From: an uncultured Acidimicrobiaceae bacterium | GTDB taxonomy: Bacteria; Actinomycetota; Acidimicrobiia; Spongiisociales; UBA5794 | Direction: 5' to 3' | NCBI GenBank assembly: GCA_947259365.1 | Contig: CAMYMC010000036.1 | Coordinates: 13,645-77,644 of the forward strand | Length of the DNA: 64,000 bases | Shown here: positions 34,499 through 43,840 of the stretch, piece by piece | Numbering within the stretch: position 1 is the stretch's first letter | Layout of the letters: every line of letters begins with the position of its first letter | Translations under genes and position numbers: made by a program | The notes under the pieces: model-generated | Databases searched by the model: none | Seen by the model: the letters and a program-made list of their open reading frames with translations, nothing else | What the model was told of the DNA's origin: nothing

Positions 34499-34516
34499 TG
34501 AATCACACGCGTGTAA
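34499..34516. promoter_or_regulatory. 18-bp box at the HU start point, shared with the whiB promoter
   Basis: Read on the minus strand, TTACACGCGTGTGATTCA contains the perfect palindrome ACACGCGTGT. It lies directly downstream of the proposed hup -10 and matches 30020-30037 at 16 of 18 positions. The position at the transcription start suggests a repressor site. Confidence 0.55.
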
Positions 34517-34556
34517 GCCTACCGTGAAAGCGTTGCGCGTCAAGGCATTCAGGCCG
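34516..34556 (-). promoter_or_regulatory. Probable hup promoter overlapping the shared 35-bp block
   Basis: On the minus strand -35 TTGACG (plus bases 34538-34543) and -10 TAGGCT (34516-34521) are 16 bases apart. The -35 and spacer lie within the 35-bp block 34522-34556 that recurs at 30062-30096. The leader to GTG 34460 is about 50 bases with a strong Shine-Dalgarno. Confidence 0.55.
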
Positions 34557-34633
34557 AACGGGTCGTCGGCCATCGCTCGCCGAAGGCGAACCCTCGGCCG
34601 CCGCCGAGGCGACACCGCCGCTCCCCCGCCGGC

Positions 34634-35569
34634 TCAGACCTCGATGGCGTCGAGGTCCGCCACCTTTTCCTTGACCGCATCCGCCGCGGCGACGAGACCC
34701 TCGCGCTCGGACGGGGTCAGCTCGGCCTCGACCACGCCGCGCACGCCCCCGGCGCCGATGGCGGCCAACACACCGAGGTACACACCCGAGATCCCGTACT
34801 CACCGGTCATCCACGCGCAGACGGGCATCACGTCGCCGCTGTCCTCGACGACGGCGCGCACCATGGCCGTCGCGGCAGCAGACGGGGCGTAGTACGCGCT
34901 TCCCGTCTTCAGATAGGCGACGATCTCGGCCCCGCCCTTGCGAGTCCTCTCGATGAGCTCGTCGATCGTCTCCGCGTCCATTGCCTCGGTGAGCGGCTTG
35001 GCGCCGACCCGGCACAGCGACGGCACCGGCACCATCGTCGGACCGTGGCTGCCGAGTGTGACCGCCTCGACGTCGAGGATGTCGACGCCTGCGGTCTCCG
35101 AGATGAAGTGGGCGAACCGGGCGCTGTCGAGCATTCCCGCCTGACCCATCACACGGCTGCGGGGGAACCCGCTCACATCCGCAGCGAGCGTCGTCATCTG
35201 GTCGAGAGGGTTGGTGACGACGATGAGTACTGCGTCCGGCGACTGGGTGGCGATGTCGCGAGTGACGCCGGCGACGATCGACGCGTTCTTCTCGAGGAGG
35301 TCCATGCGACTCATCCCCGGCTTGCGAGGAAAGCCGGCCGTGATGACGACGACGTCGCTCCCCGCAGTATCGGTGTAGTCGTTCGTGCCGACCACCTTCG
35401 TGCGATATCCGAGAATGGGGCGCGACTGGTTCATGTCGAGTGCGAGACCCTGAGGGAGGCCGTCGACGATGTCGGTCATGACGACTTCGTCGGCGATGTC
35501 CGCTTCCGCCAGGCGCTGCGCTGTCGTCGAGCCGTACTTGCCGGCTCCGACGACGGTGACCTTTGACAT
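34634..35569 (-). CDS. mdh: Malate dehydrogenase (NAD, LDH-like type)
   Basis: This TCA-cycle enzyme interconverts malate and oxaloacetate (311 residues). GAGKYGSTTAQ is the dinucleotide-binding loop, and the Asp in VVMTDIVDG specifies NAD. ITAGFPRKPGMSRMDLL carries the substrate-binding Arg residues. VVTNPLDQM and the catalytic His in VTLGSHGPTMVPV complete the site. It is of the LDH-like group common in Gram-positives rather than the E. coli type. Start ATG 35569 follows AAGGAG. It is monocistronic and divergent from a zincin lipoprotein gene; the 237-base gap 35570-35806 holds no further gene. Confidence 0.94.
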   Translation of the reverse strand: MSKVTVVGAGKYGSTTAQRLAEADIADEVVMTDIVDGLPQGLALDMNQSRPILGYRTKVVGTNDYTDTAGSDVVVITAGFPRKPGMSRMDLLEKNASIVAGVTRDIATQSPDAVLIVVTNPLDQMTTLAADVSGFPRSRVMGQAGMLDSARFAHFISETAGVDILDVEAVTLGSHGPTMVPVPSLCRVGAKPLTEAMDAETIDELIERTRKGGAEIVAYLKTGSAYYAPSAAATAMVRAVVEDSGDVMPVCAWMTGEYGISGVYLGVLAAIGAGGVRGVVEAELTPSEREGLVAAADAVKEKVADLDAIEV

Positions 35570-35794
35570 CGGCTGCTCCTTGCGTCGTCCGTGGTGAGCT
35601 GTCTGCCGGGCCGAGGCTAGTGGCGGGGCACCGGGCGCCCTCCTGCCGGCCGCCACCCGGCTCGGGCGGTCCGCACCCGCCGTCCCCCCGAGCGGGGATC
35701 CGCCCCCTCGATGATGAACCACCGCAGATGGGCTCCGCCAGGGCCGTAGGTCCCGCCACCTTGCACCGAGCGCGGGGCCGGCGGCACCCGGTGT

Positions 35795-35800
35795 CAGAAT
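35795..35800 (+). promoter_or_regulatory. -10 candidate (CAGAAT) six bases before the lipoprotein ATG
   Basis: CAGAAT, then six bases, then ATG 35807, without a Shine-Dalgarno. It is a weaker hexamer but the same leaderless spacing as at senX3, htrA and the HEAT gene. Confidence 0.35.
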
Positions 35801-35806
35801 GCCCCC

Positions 35807-36886
35807 ATGCCGTTCCGGCCCCGAATCGCGCTCGTCGTCCTCGCCCTCCTCGCCGCCGGCTGCGCGCTCACCGACGCCTCGAGCTCCGACGGCCGAGTCA
35901 CGGTCGACGTCGAGGTGCCGGAGCGCATCGATTGGCGGAGGACGGTCGAGGGCATCGAGATCGCCGGCAGCGGGACGGATCCCGACCGGGCAGAGCTGGC
36001 GATCCTCGAGGGTGCGTTGCGCGAGATGCCTCGCCCGCTGCTGGACCTCGCCGACGTCAGGACCATCTACCGGGTCGTGACCGACGAGGACGCCCGGCAG
36101 GAGGAGGCGCTCGCCTTTGCCAGGGGCCCCGACATCTACCTCACCGACGACACGTTCGCCAGGGCGGCCGGACGCCTCGAACTCGCCGACGTCCTCGCCC
36201 ACGAGCTCACCCACGTCGTCCAGTTCCGCGCCCTCACCGAGGCCGACCTCGAGGTGATTCGAGGCATCCTCGACGGCGAGGTCTACAGCATCACGGAGTT
36301 CGTCGCCTCGTACGCCGAGGACGTCGGGTGGACGAGCAACGGCACAGCCGATGAGCCGCGATGGCGCCTCCCCGATCCCTCGGGAACGACGCCGTACGGG
36401 GCGACCAGCCCGGCCGAAGACATGGCAGACACGGTGGCGAGGGTGGTGATGGGTCGTGCCGGCGACGTTTCGCAGGCACGGGTGCGCTGGGTGGAGACAA
36501 CGCTGGGGGTGACCGCCCGGGACCTCACGAACGGCAAGCCGTACCTCCCGACCGGAGCCGTCGAGGTTTCCCCCCGCACGCCGCTCTTCGACGAAGCCGC
36601 CGCGGCTCGGCTCTCGCCCGGCCGTGTCGAGGCACGATCGTACGCGCTCCTGCCCTCGAGCCCGGCGGCGTCGTCGCTCGCCCGTGAGATCCAGGACGAG
36701 CTCGGCCGCCGCAGGCTGGCCGGCCGCCTCGGAGCGGTGGACGACCCCGACATCACCCGCTACAGCGGCGAGTTCACCCGAGGCGACGGCGTGAGGTTCC
36801 TCGTCGAGCTGTGGGACTTCCGCGAGGCGCCGGGGTACGCCGGGCCACCTCCCCAACCGGTCGTCACGTACGTCACGCTGTACTGA
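35807..36886 (+). CDS. Putative zinc metalloprotease lipoprotein (HExxH)
   Basis: This exported lipoprotein of 359 residues has a signal peptide with lipobox LAAGC (Cys19). The mature protein carries HELTHVVQF, an HExxH zinc site (His132, Glu133, His136). A Glu at about 164 (SITEFVASYAED) is a possible third ligand, giving a gluzincin-like layout. The rest matches no family I can name. The C-terminal half (FTRGDGVRFLVELWDF) looks like a separate beta-rich domain. It ends 12 bases before the convergent icd stop. A role in envelope protein turnover is likely but unproven. Confidence 0.75.
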   Translation: MPFRPRIALVVLALLAAGCALTDASSSDGRVTVDVEVPERIDWRRTVEGIEIAGSGTDPDRAELAILEGALREMPRPLLDLADVRTIYRVVTDEDARQEEALAFARGPDIYLTDDTFARAAGRLELADVLAHELTHVVQFRALTEADLEVIRGILDGEVYSITEFVASYAEDVGWTSNGTADEPRWRLPDPSGTTPYGATSPAEDMADTVARVVMGRAGDVSQARVRWVETTLGVTARDLTNGKPYLPTGAVEVSPRTPLFDEAAAARLSPGRVEARSYALLPSSPAASSLAREIQDELGRRRLAGRLGAVDDPDITRYSGEFTRGDGVRFLVELWDFREAPGYAGPPPQPVVTYVTLY

Positions 36887-36898
36887 GGCCTCGCCGCT

Positions 36899-38101
<1,203 letters not shown>

Positions 38102-38278
38102 TGGAGCTCCTTGGGCGTGGGGGTTTCGGCGTGTTTGCCTCGCGACCCGAGGCTAGCGGGGTGCGAGGTCAGCCCAGCGGGCCGGTCTTCGTGCCGGCGA
38201 TGCAGCGCTTCAGCCCCGCCGCAACGTGCCGATCATCCTTGCAGGGTACGGCGAGCCGAGTCCCGGAGGCGACCAGCT

Positions 38279-39772
38279 GTGTTGACGCGTGAGATGGCCA
38301 GTCCCGACGGTGATCCGGAGGTAGGGGCGACGGTCGATGTCGCCTTTCGGGTCGCGTTCGACCAGGCCTCGGTCGGCATGGTGGTGGCCTCGAGCTCCGG
38401 CCACTTCATCTCGGCGAACCATGCGCTCGGCGAGATGCTCGGCTACCCCGCCGAGTCCCTGGCAGGGCTCCACTTCTCCGAGATCACCCACCCGGACGAG
38501 GTCGCAACGGGCATGGAGACGATGCGCTCCCTGGCGTCCGGACATCTCGACGCGGCGAGGTGGGAAAAGCGGTACGTCCATCGCGACGGGCACACGGTCT
38601 GGGTGAAGCTGAGCGTCGTCCCGGTGTGGGGCGTCGACGGCGAGGTGAAGTACTTCGTCGCGGAGATGGAGGACGTCACGGCCCTCCGCGAGGCCGAGGC
38701 CGCCCACGAAGCGAGCGAGGACCGATTCCGGCACGCCTTCGAGACGGCGGCGGCCGGTGTTGCCCTCGTCAGCGTCTCCGATGGGCGCCTCCTCAGGGTG
38801 AACCCGGCCGGCTGCGCGATGCTCGGCTACACCGAGGGCGAGCTTCAAGCGCTGACGATCCAGGACGTGACCGCGCCAGAAGACCGCGAGGAGAGCATGG
38901 CGCGCTTCCGCCGTGTCGTCACCGGCGAGGTCCCCACGTCGAGGGCGCGACTGCGGTATCTCCGCAAGGACGGATCGACCGCGCACAGCATCGTGTCCAC
39001 GGCGTTGATGCGCGACCTCGACGGGCGGCCCCTCCACCTCGTCGCCAACGTCGTCGACATCAGCGAGCAGATCGAAGCCCAGGAGGAGCTGAGCGCGATG
39101 CTCGCGTCGAAAGACGAGTTCATCGCCTCGGTCTCCCACGAGCTGCGAACCCCGCTGTCGGCTGTCGTCGGCTTCGCTCAGCTCCTCCGCAGCGAGATGT
39201 CCTCGTTCAGCCGCGAGGAACAGATGGAGATGCTGGAGCGAATCTCCGAGCAGAGCGCCGACCTCACGAACATCGTCGAGGACCTGCTCGTCGCAGCCCG
39301 CGCCGACCGCGGCACCCTCAACGTCGCCCGTGTACGCGTCGACCTGCGGGCTCAGGCGGAGCAGGTGCTCGAGAGCATGGGGAGCGGGTCGACACGGGTC
39401 TCGATTCGCGGTGAGGGCCCGGAGGCCGTGGCTGATCCGGTCAGGGTCCGCCAGATCGTCCGCAACCTCGTCTCGAATGCGCTGCGGTGGGGAGGAGACG
39501 AGGTCCGAATCCTCGTCGAGCCCGGGGAGTCGACGGTGCGCATGATCGTGGCCGACAACGGGTCAGGGATCCCCCCTGAGGAGCGGGAGCGCATCTTCGA
39601 GCCCTTCCATCGCGCTCGGGAGAGTCACGAGCTCGCCGCATCCGTCGGGCTCGGCCTCGCTGTGTCGTCGCAGCTCGCCGTGCTCATGGGTGGCGAGCTC
39701 GGCTACCGCCACGAGTCGGGAATGAGCATCTTCGAGCTCACCCTCCCGGGTGCCGATCGGGAGCGCCCGTAG
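38279..39772 (+). CDS. PAS-domain sensor histidine kinase (soluble, orphan)
   Basis: This cytoplasmic kinase of about 497 residues has two PAS domains (DQASVGMVVASSSGHFISANHALGEMLGY and FETAAAGVALVSVSDGRLLRVN, cited in part). HisKA with SVSHELRTPLSAV follows, then HATPase with NLVSNALRWGG, DNGSGIP and VGLGLAVSSQLA. There is no membrane segment and no response regulator next to it. GTG 38279 is used (GGAGG nine bases upstream); ATG 38294 would drop five residues. The kinase core is strikingly like that of the membrane kinase at 55853. Its last 35 bases overlap the convergent folD gene. Confidence 0.85.
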   Translation: MLTREMASPDGDPEVGATVDVAFRVAFDQASVGMVVASSSGHFISANHALGEMLGYPAESLAGLHFSEITHPDEVATGMETMRSLASGHLDAARWEKRYVHRDGHTVWVKLSVVPVWGVDGEVKYFVAEMEDVTALREAEAAHEASEDRFRHAFETAAAGVALVSVSDGRLLRVNPAGCAMLGYTEGELQALTIQDVTAPEDREESMARFRRVVTGEVPTSRARLRYLRKDGSTAHSIVSTALMRDLDGRPLHLVANVVDISEQIEAQEELSAMLASKDEFIASVSHELRTPLSAVVGFAQLLRSEMSSFSREEQMEMLERISEQSADLTNIVEDLLVAARADRGTLNVARVRVDLRAQAEQVLESMGSGSTRVSIRGEGPEAVADPVRVRQIVRNLVSNALRWGGDEVRILVEPGESTVRMIVADNGSGIPPEERERIFEPFHRARESHELAASVGLGLAVSSQLAVLMGGELGYRHESGMSIFELTLPGADRERP

Positions 39773-40619
39773 CGAAGCGCTCGGCGGCTGTGACGGTGTT
39801 CGCCAGCAGCGACGCGATCGTCATCGGGCCGACCCCACCCGGGACCGGCGTGATGGCTCCGGCGACCTCCACCACCCCATCGAAATCGACATCGCCGACG
39901 AGCCCATCTTCGGTGCGGTTCGTGCCCACGTCGATGACCGTGGCTCCCGGCTTCACCGCCGCCGGCCCGATGAGCCTCGGACTGCCGACGGCGACCACGA
40001 GGATGTCGGCCTCTCTCGTCACCGAGGAGAGCTGCGGTGTCCGCGAATGGGCCTGGACGACTGTCGCATCCGTGCCCTTGGCACCGAGGAGCATCGCCAT
40101 CGGCCTGCCGACGAGGAACGATCTGCCGACGACAACGGCCCGCCGACCCTGCGTGGCCACGCCGTAGTGGCCGAGAATGCGCATGATCCCGCTTGGCGTT
40201 GCCGGACGGGGTCCCGGCCGGTCGAGGACGAGGAGCCCGAGGTTGTGAGGATGGAGCCCGTCCGCGTCCTTGGCAGGGTCGACGGTCTCGACGGCGCGGT
40301 TGCCGTCGAGACCATGCGGTAGCGGCAACTGGACGATGATGCCGTCCACCTCGGTACTCGCGTTCAGCTCGCCGATGACCGCTTCGACGTCGGCCTGGGT
40401 CGCGTCGGCGGGAAGCGTCCGGTCGAACGAGAGCATCCCGGCGTCACGGGCCGCCCGATGCTTGTTCCGCACGTAGATCTGCGATGCCGGGTCGCCTCCG
40501 ACGAGCAGCGTCGCCAGCCCGACGGTGCGGCCCCGGTCGGCGAGGGCGGAGACCCTGGCTGCGACCTCGGCGCGGACGACGTCGGCCACCTCGCGCCCGG
40601 AGAGGATCTGAGCAGTCAA
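39738..40619 (-). CDS. folD: Bifunctional methylenetetrahydrofolate dehydrogenase/cyclohydrolase FolD
   Basis: FolD makes 10-formyl-THF for the PurN and PurH steps encoded just upstream (293 residues). The catalytic Lys is in SQIYVRNKHRAARDAG. VDGIIVQLPLP, KDADGLHPHNLG, the NADP-site VVVGRSFLVGRPMAMLL and ITPVPGGVGPMTIASLL are all canonical. The start appears to be TTG 40619, whose TTGA overlaps the purH stop by four bases; no ATG or GTG is available at the right place. purN-purH-folD thus form one coupled formyl-folate/purine operon. The 3' end overlaps the PAS kinase gene by 35 bases on the opposite strand. Confidence 0.93.
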   Translation of the reverse strand: MTAQILSGREVADVVRAEVAARVSALADRGRTVGLATLLVGGDPASQIYVRNKHRAARDAGMLSFDRTLPADATQADVEAVIGELNASTEVDGIIVQLPLPHGLDGNRAVETVDPAKDADGLHPHNLGLLVLDRPGPRPATPSGIMRILGHYGVATQGRRAVVVGRSFLVGRPMAMLLGAKGTDATVVQAHSRTPQLSSVTREADILVVAVGSPRLIGPAAVKPGATVIDVGTNRTEDGLVGDVDFDGVVEVAGAITPVPGGVGPMTIASLLANTVTAAERFATGAPDRHPGG

Positions 40620-42148
40620 TGCCTGAAATGTCTTTCACCCGTGAACACGAGGCCAACATCGTGCTCGTTTGCAGCAGCGACGACCTCCTCGTCCCGTCGC
40701 GAGCCCCCCGGCTCGGCGATCGCACTCACCCCGGCGCCGGCGAGCACGTCGAGACCGTCGCGGAACGGGAAGAACGCATCGCTGGCGGCCACTCCCCCCA
40801 CCGCCCTGTCCCCCGCCCGGGCCAGCGCCCGCTCGGCGGCGCCCACCCGGCTCTGATCGCCGGCGCCGACCCCGACGGCGGCGAGTCCCGCGGCGACGAC
40901 AACGGCATTCGACTTGGCGTGGGCGGCGACGACCCAGGCGAACGCGAGGCCGTCGAGTTCGGCATCGGTTGGCTGCCGTTTCGAGACCACCTTCCAGGAG
41001 GCGGGGTCGGCGGTGATGCGGTCGCGACCCTGGACGAGGAACCCGTCTTCGATCCGGCGCACATCGAGGTCGCTCCCATGGGGTGGCGGCGCCTCGATGA
41101 CCCGGAGGTTGCGTCGGGCGGCGAGCGCATGCCGGGCGTCCTCCGCCACTGCGGGGGCGACGACGACCTCGACGAAGTTCGCGCCGAGCCGGGACGCCGT
41201 GGCCGCGTCGAGCGGCCGATTCATTGCGACAACTCCACCGAAGGCCGAGAGGGGATCGCACTCCCATGCCGCCTGGAGCGCGGCGTCGAGCGTTGGGCGG
41301 CTGGCGGCACCGCACGGGTTCGTGTGCTTGACGACGACCGCAGAGGTCTCGGGCAAGTCGTTGACGAGACGCCATGCCGCCTCCGCGTCCGCGTAGTTGT
41401 TGAACGACATCTGCTTGCCCTGGAGCTGGACGGCGACATGCCACCAGGGTTGGGAACCGCGACCCCGGTAGATCGCGGCTGACTGGCCCGGGTTCTCGCC
41501 GTAGCGGAGGTGGCCGGTACGTTCCAGTGCGACGACGAGCGCCTCCGGCAGCTCCCCGCCGCCACCGAGCCAGGATGCGATCGCGCCGTCGTAGGCCGCC
41601 GTGGTGGCAAAGGCGACGTGGGCGAGGGCCCTCCTCAGCTCACGGTCGAGGCCGCCGCTCTCGACCGCCGCGGCCACCCCGTCGTACTGGCCCGGAGACG
41701 TCACCACACCGACCCAGGCGTGGTTCTTGGCGGCGGCCCTCACCATCGCCGGTCCTCCGATGTCGATCATCTCCACGACCTGGGCGGCGTCGGCATCCGG
41801 CGCACCGGCCGCATCCTCGAACGGGTACAGGTTGGCGACGACGAGGTCGATCGGCGGAATGCCGAGCTCGGCGAGGTCGACGCGATGGGCGTCGACGCCG
41901 CGGTCGGCGAGGATCGCACCGTGGATTGCCGGGTGAAGGGTCTTGACCCTGCCCCCGAGCATCTCCGGTGAGCCGGTGACCTCCGCGACCTGGGTGACGG
42001 CGACGTCGGCGTCGCGCAGTGCCGCCGCAGTGCCGCCGGACGAGATGAGCTCGACGCCGCATGCCGCCAGCCGCCGGGCGAAGCCGACGAGGCCCTGCTT
42101 GTCCCACACCGACACGAGCGCCCGGCGCACCGGGAGCCGGTCGGTCAC
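40616..42148 (-). CDS. purH: Bifunctional AICAR formyltransferase/IMP cyclohydrolase PurH
   Basis: PurH carries out the last two steps of IMP synthesis (510 residues). The N-terminal cyclohydrolase (MGS-like) domain has SVWDKQGLVGFARRL, LISSGGTAAAL and GGRVKTLHPAIHGAIL. The C-terminal transformylase has RYGENPGQSAAIY, VVKHTNPCGAA and ECDPLSAFGGVVAMN. SDAFFPFRDGLDVLAGAGVSAIAEPGGS ends in FTGERHFRH, a classical PurH C-terminus. Start GTG 42148 overlaps the purN stop by four bases (GTGA). The longer open frame upstream is an artefact inside purN. Confidence 0.95.
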   Translation of the reverse strand: MTDRLPVRRALVSVWDKQGLVGFARRLAACGVELISSGGTAAALRDADVAVTQVAEVTGSPEMLGGRVKTLHPAIHGAILADRGVDAHRVDLAELGIPPIDLVVANLYPFEDAAGAPDADAAQVVEMIDIGGPAMVRAAAKNHAWVGVVTSPGQYDGVAAAVESGGLDRELRRALAHVAFATTAAYDGAIASWLGGGGELPEALVVALERTGHLRYGENPGQSAAIYRGRGSQPWWHVAVQLQGKQMSFNNYADAEAAWRLVNDLPETSAVVVKHTNPCGAASRPTLDAALQAAWECDPLSAFGGVVAMNRPLDAATASRLGANFVEVVVAPAVAEDARHALAARRNLRVIEAPPPHGSDLDVRRIEDGFLVQGRDRITADPASWKVVSKRQPTDAELDGLAFAWVVAAHAKSNAVVVAAGLAAVGVGAGDQSRVGAAERALARAGDRAVGGVAASDAFFPFRDGLDVLAGAGVSAIAEPGGSRRDEEVVAAANEHDVGLVFTGERHFRH

Positions 42149-42762
42149 GCTCCCACCCACGTCACGATCCGGCCGTCTACGGTCACCAGGCCGCGGGCGA
42201 AGGCGTCGATGACCATCGGGTAGGCGGTGTGCTCCACCGCCTGGATCCGGGCGTGCAGTGTCTCCTCGGTGTCTCCGGGAAGCACCGGAACGGCCTCCTG
42301 GAACACGATCGGGCCGTGGTCGACTTCTTCGTCGACGACGTGGACCGTCACCCCACTCACCTTGACGCCGTGGGCGAGGGCGTCGGCCACGGCGTGGGCC
42401 CCGGGAAAGGCCGGGAGGAGGGCAGGGTGGATGTTGAGGATGCGGTTGGGAAAGCGGCGGATGGCGACCGGTGCCAGGATCCGCATGAAGCCGGCGAGCA
42501 CCATGATCTCGGCGCCATGGGCGTCCGCGACGTCGCACAGCTCGGCGGTGAAGGCATCCCGCTCGGAGGCGCCGGGCCACGAGACCACGCGACCAGGGAC
42601 ACCGGCGGCTTCGGCTCTCTGCAGGGCTCCGCAGCCGGGTCGATCAGAGATGATGACGGCGACCCTCGCCGGGTAGCCGGGCTGCGAGGCGGCTTCGAGG
42701 ATTGCCCCGAGGTTCGTCCCGCTTCCCGAAGCGAGAACGGCGATGGGGATGCGATCCGTCAT
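42145..42762 (-). CDS. purN: Phosphoribosylglycinamide formyltransferase PurN
   Basis: This 10-formyl-THF-dependent GAR transformylase (205 residues) performs the third step of purine synthesis. Motifs are VLASGSGTNLGAIL, LAGFMRILAP, the catalytic Asn/His in RILNIHPALLPAFPGAHA and the Asp in GVTVHVVDEEVDHGPIV. ATG 42762 is preceded eight bases upstream by a -10-like TATGCT (minus strand), so the transcript may be leaderless or nearly so. First gene of purN-purH-folD. Confidence 0.95.
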   Translation of the reverse strand: MTDRIPIAVLASGSGTNLGAILEAASQPGYPARVAVIISDRPGCGALQRAEAAGVPGRVVSWPGASERDAFTAELCDVADAHGAEIMVLAGFMRILAPVAIRRFPNRILNIHPALLPAFPGAHAVADALAHGVKVSGVTVHVVDEEVDHGPIVFQEAVPVLPGDTEETLHARIQAVEHTAYPMVIDAFARGLVTVDGRIVTWVGA

Positions 42763-42802
42763 GTCCGCGGAGCATAGGCGCCGCGCCGGATCCCGCCTCT
42801 GC

Positions 42803-43840
42803 TCACCGTTTCGGGTGCGCGACGAAGAAGTCCCAGATGATGTCGGTGGCGCTCACCGCATCGGTCGAGTTCTCGGCCCGGGTCGGCGAGGTCGTGCCGG
42901 GCCAGCCGTGGCCTCCCCCCTCGATCGTGTGAAGCTCGACATCGGCACCGTCCCGGCAGCCGGACCACGTTCGCCTGGTCACGTCGGCGGCGATCCGGGC
43001 CTCGTCCGGAGCAACACGGCACTCATTGCGCCCGGCCCAGGCACCCGCCCACGCCTGCACATCCGGGACGAGGAGGAAGCCCTCGTACGGAACGACGGGA
43101 TCGAGCGTTCCGTGGAAGGCCACGACCGGCACGGGCCGGGAAGGGTCGCACTCGGCGTGGTCCACATAGGCACCGCCGACGGCGCCGACGGCGGCGAAGA
43201 GATCGGCGACGTCACAGGCGAGGCGGTTCACCATCCCGCCACCGTTGGAGAAGCCTGTCGCGAAGATGCGGTCGGGGTCGATCGCCACTCTGGAGGCGAC
43301 GTCGCGAACGAGCGCCCGGGCAAACGCCACGTCCTGCTCGCTCTCCGGGGTCGCCGCCGAGGCGAACCAGAGCGGGACGACGCCGATGCCGCGGGGCTGG
43401 GCGACGACGAACCCCTCGGCGGCACCCTTCGCCGTCATCGAGCTCAGCTCGTCCTGGGTCTCGGGGTCTGCGGTGAGGCCGTGGAAGTCGACGACGAGCG
43501 GCATCGGCCTGGTGACCGGGTTAGGCGGTGTCGTGAGGCGGTACGTTCTCGTCACGCCGTCGACGACGAGCTCGACATCGCTCACACCCGGTGGGGGGAC
43601 AGTCCCCGGTGCGACCGTCGTCGAGGTCGTCGTCGCGGTCGAGGTCGTCGTCGCGGTCGAGGTCGTCGTCGTCGTCGCGATCGTCGTCGCAGCGGACGTC
43701 ACAACCGACGCTGGCGCGGACGGCGGAGGGGGTGTGTCGGACGCGGAATCGTCACCGCCGCGGCATGAAGCGGCGATCAGGACGAGGGAGACCAGCGGGA
43801 CGAACCTCGCCGCGATGGCGAGCCGGGTGGGAGTGCTCAG
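42803..43840 (-). CDS. Lipoprotein esterase of the PHB-depolymerase/LpqC-like family, apparent CTG start
   Basis: This exported alpha/beta-hydrolase of 345 residues has a signal peptide and lipobox IAASC (Cys26), then a Thr/Ser/Ala linker of about 40 residues. Catalytic features are the oxyanion region VVDFHGLTAD, nucleophile GFSNGGGMV, DPVVPYEGF with the acid, and His in EGGGHGWPG. The family includes polyhydroxybutyrate depolymerases and feruloyl esterases; the substrate is unknown. No ATG, GTG or TTG is placed to give this signal peptide. The frame begins properly at CTG 43840, whose CTGA overlaps the preceding stop by four bases, suggesting a rare CTG start. Confidence 0.82.
   Translation of the reverse strand: MSTPTRLAIAARFVPLVSLVLIAASCRGGDDSASDTPPPPSAPASVVTSAATTIATTTTTSTATTTSTATTTSTTVAPGTVPPPGVSDVELVVDGVTRTYRLTTPPNPVTRPMPLVVDFHGLTADPETQDELSSMTAKGAAEGFVVAQPRGIGVVPLWFASAATPESEQDVAFARALVRDVASRVAIDPDRIFATGFSNGGGMVNRLACDVADLFAAVGAVGGAYVDHAECDPSRPVPVVAFHGTLDPVVPYEGFLLVPDVQAWAGAWAGRNECRVAPDEARIAADVTRRTWSGCRDGADVELHTIEGGGHGWPGTTSPTRAENSTDAVSATDIIWDFFVAHPKR
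43623..43658. repeat. 18-bp tandem repeat in the esterase linker
   Basis: Two identical 18-bp units (43623-43640 and 43641-43658) followed by a partial, GTC-rich copy encode the Thr-Ser-Thr-Ala linker. It is a coding expansion like that in livK. Confidence 0.7.

Noticed and set aside
43618-43690. GTC-rich repeat as a possible satellite or regulatory repeat
   Set aside because: It lies in frame within a lipoprotein linker and encodes Thr/Ser/Ala spacers, like the repeat in livK.
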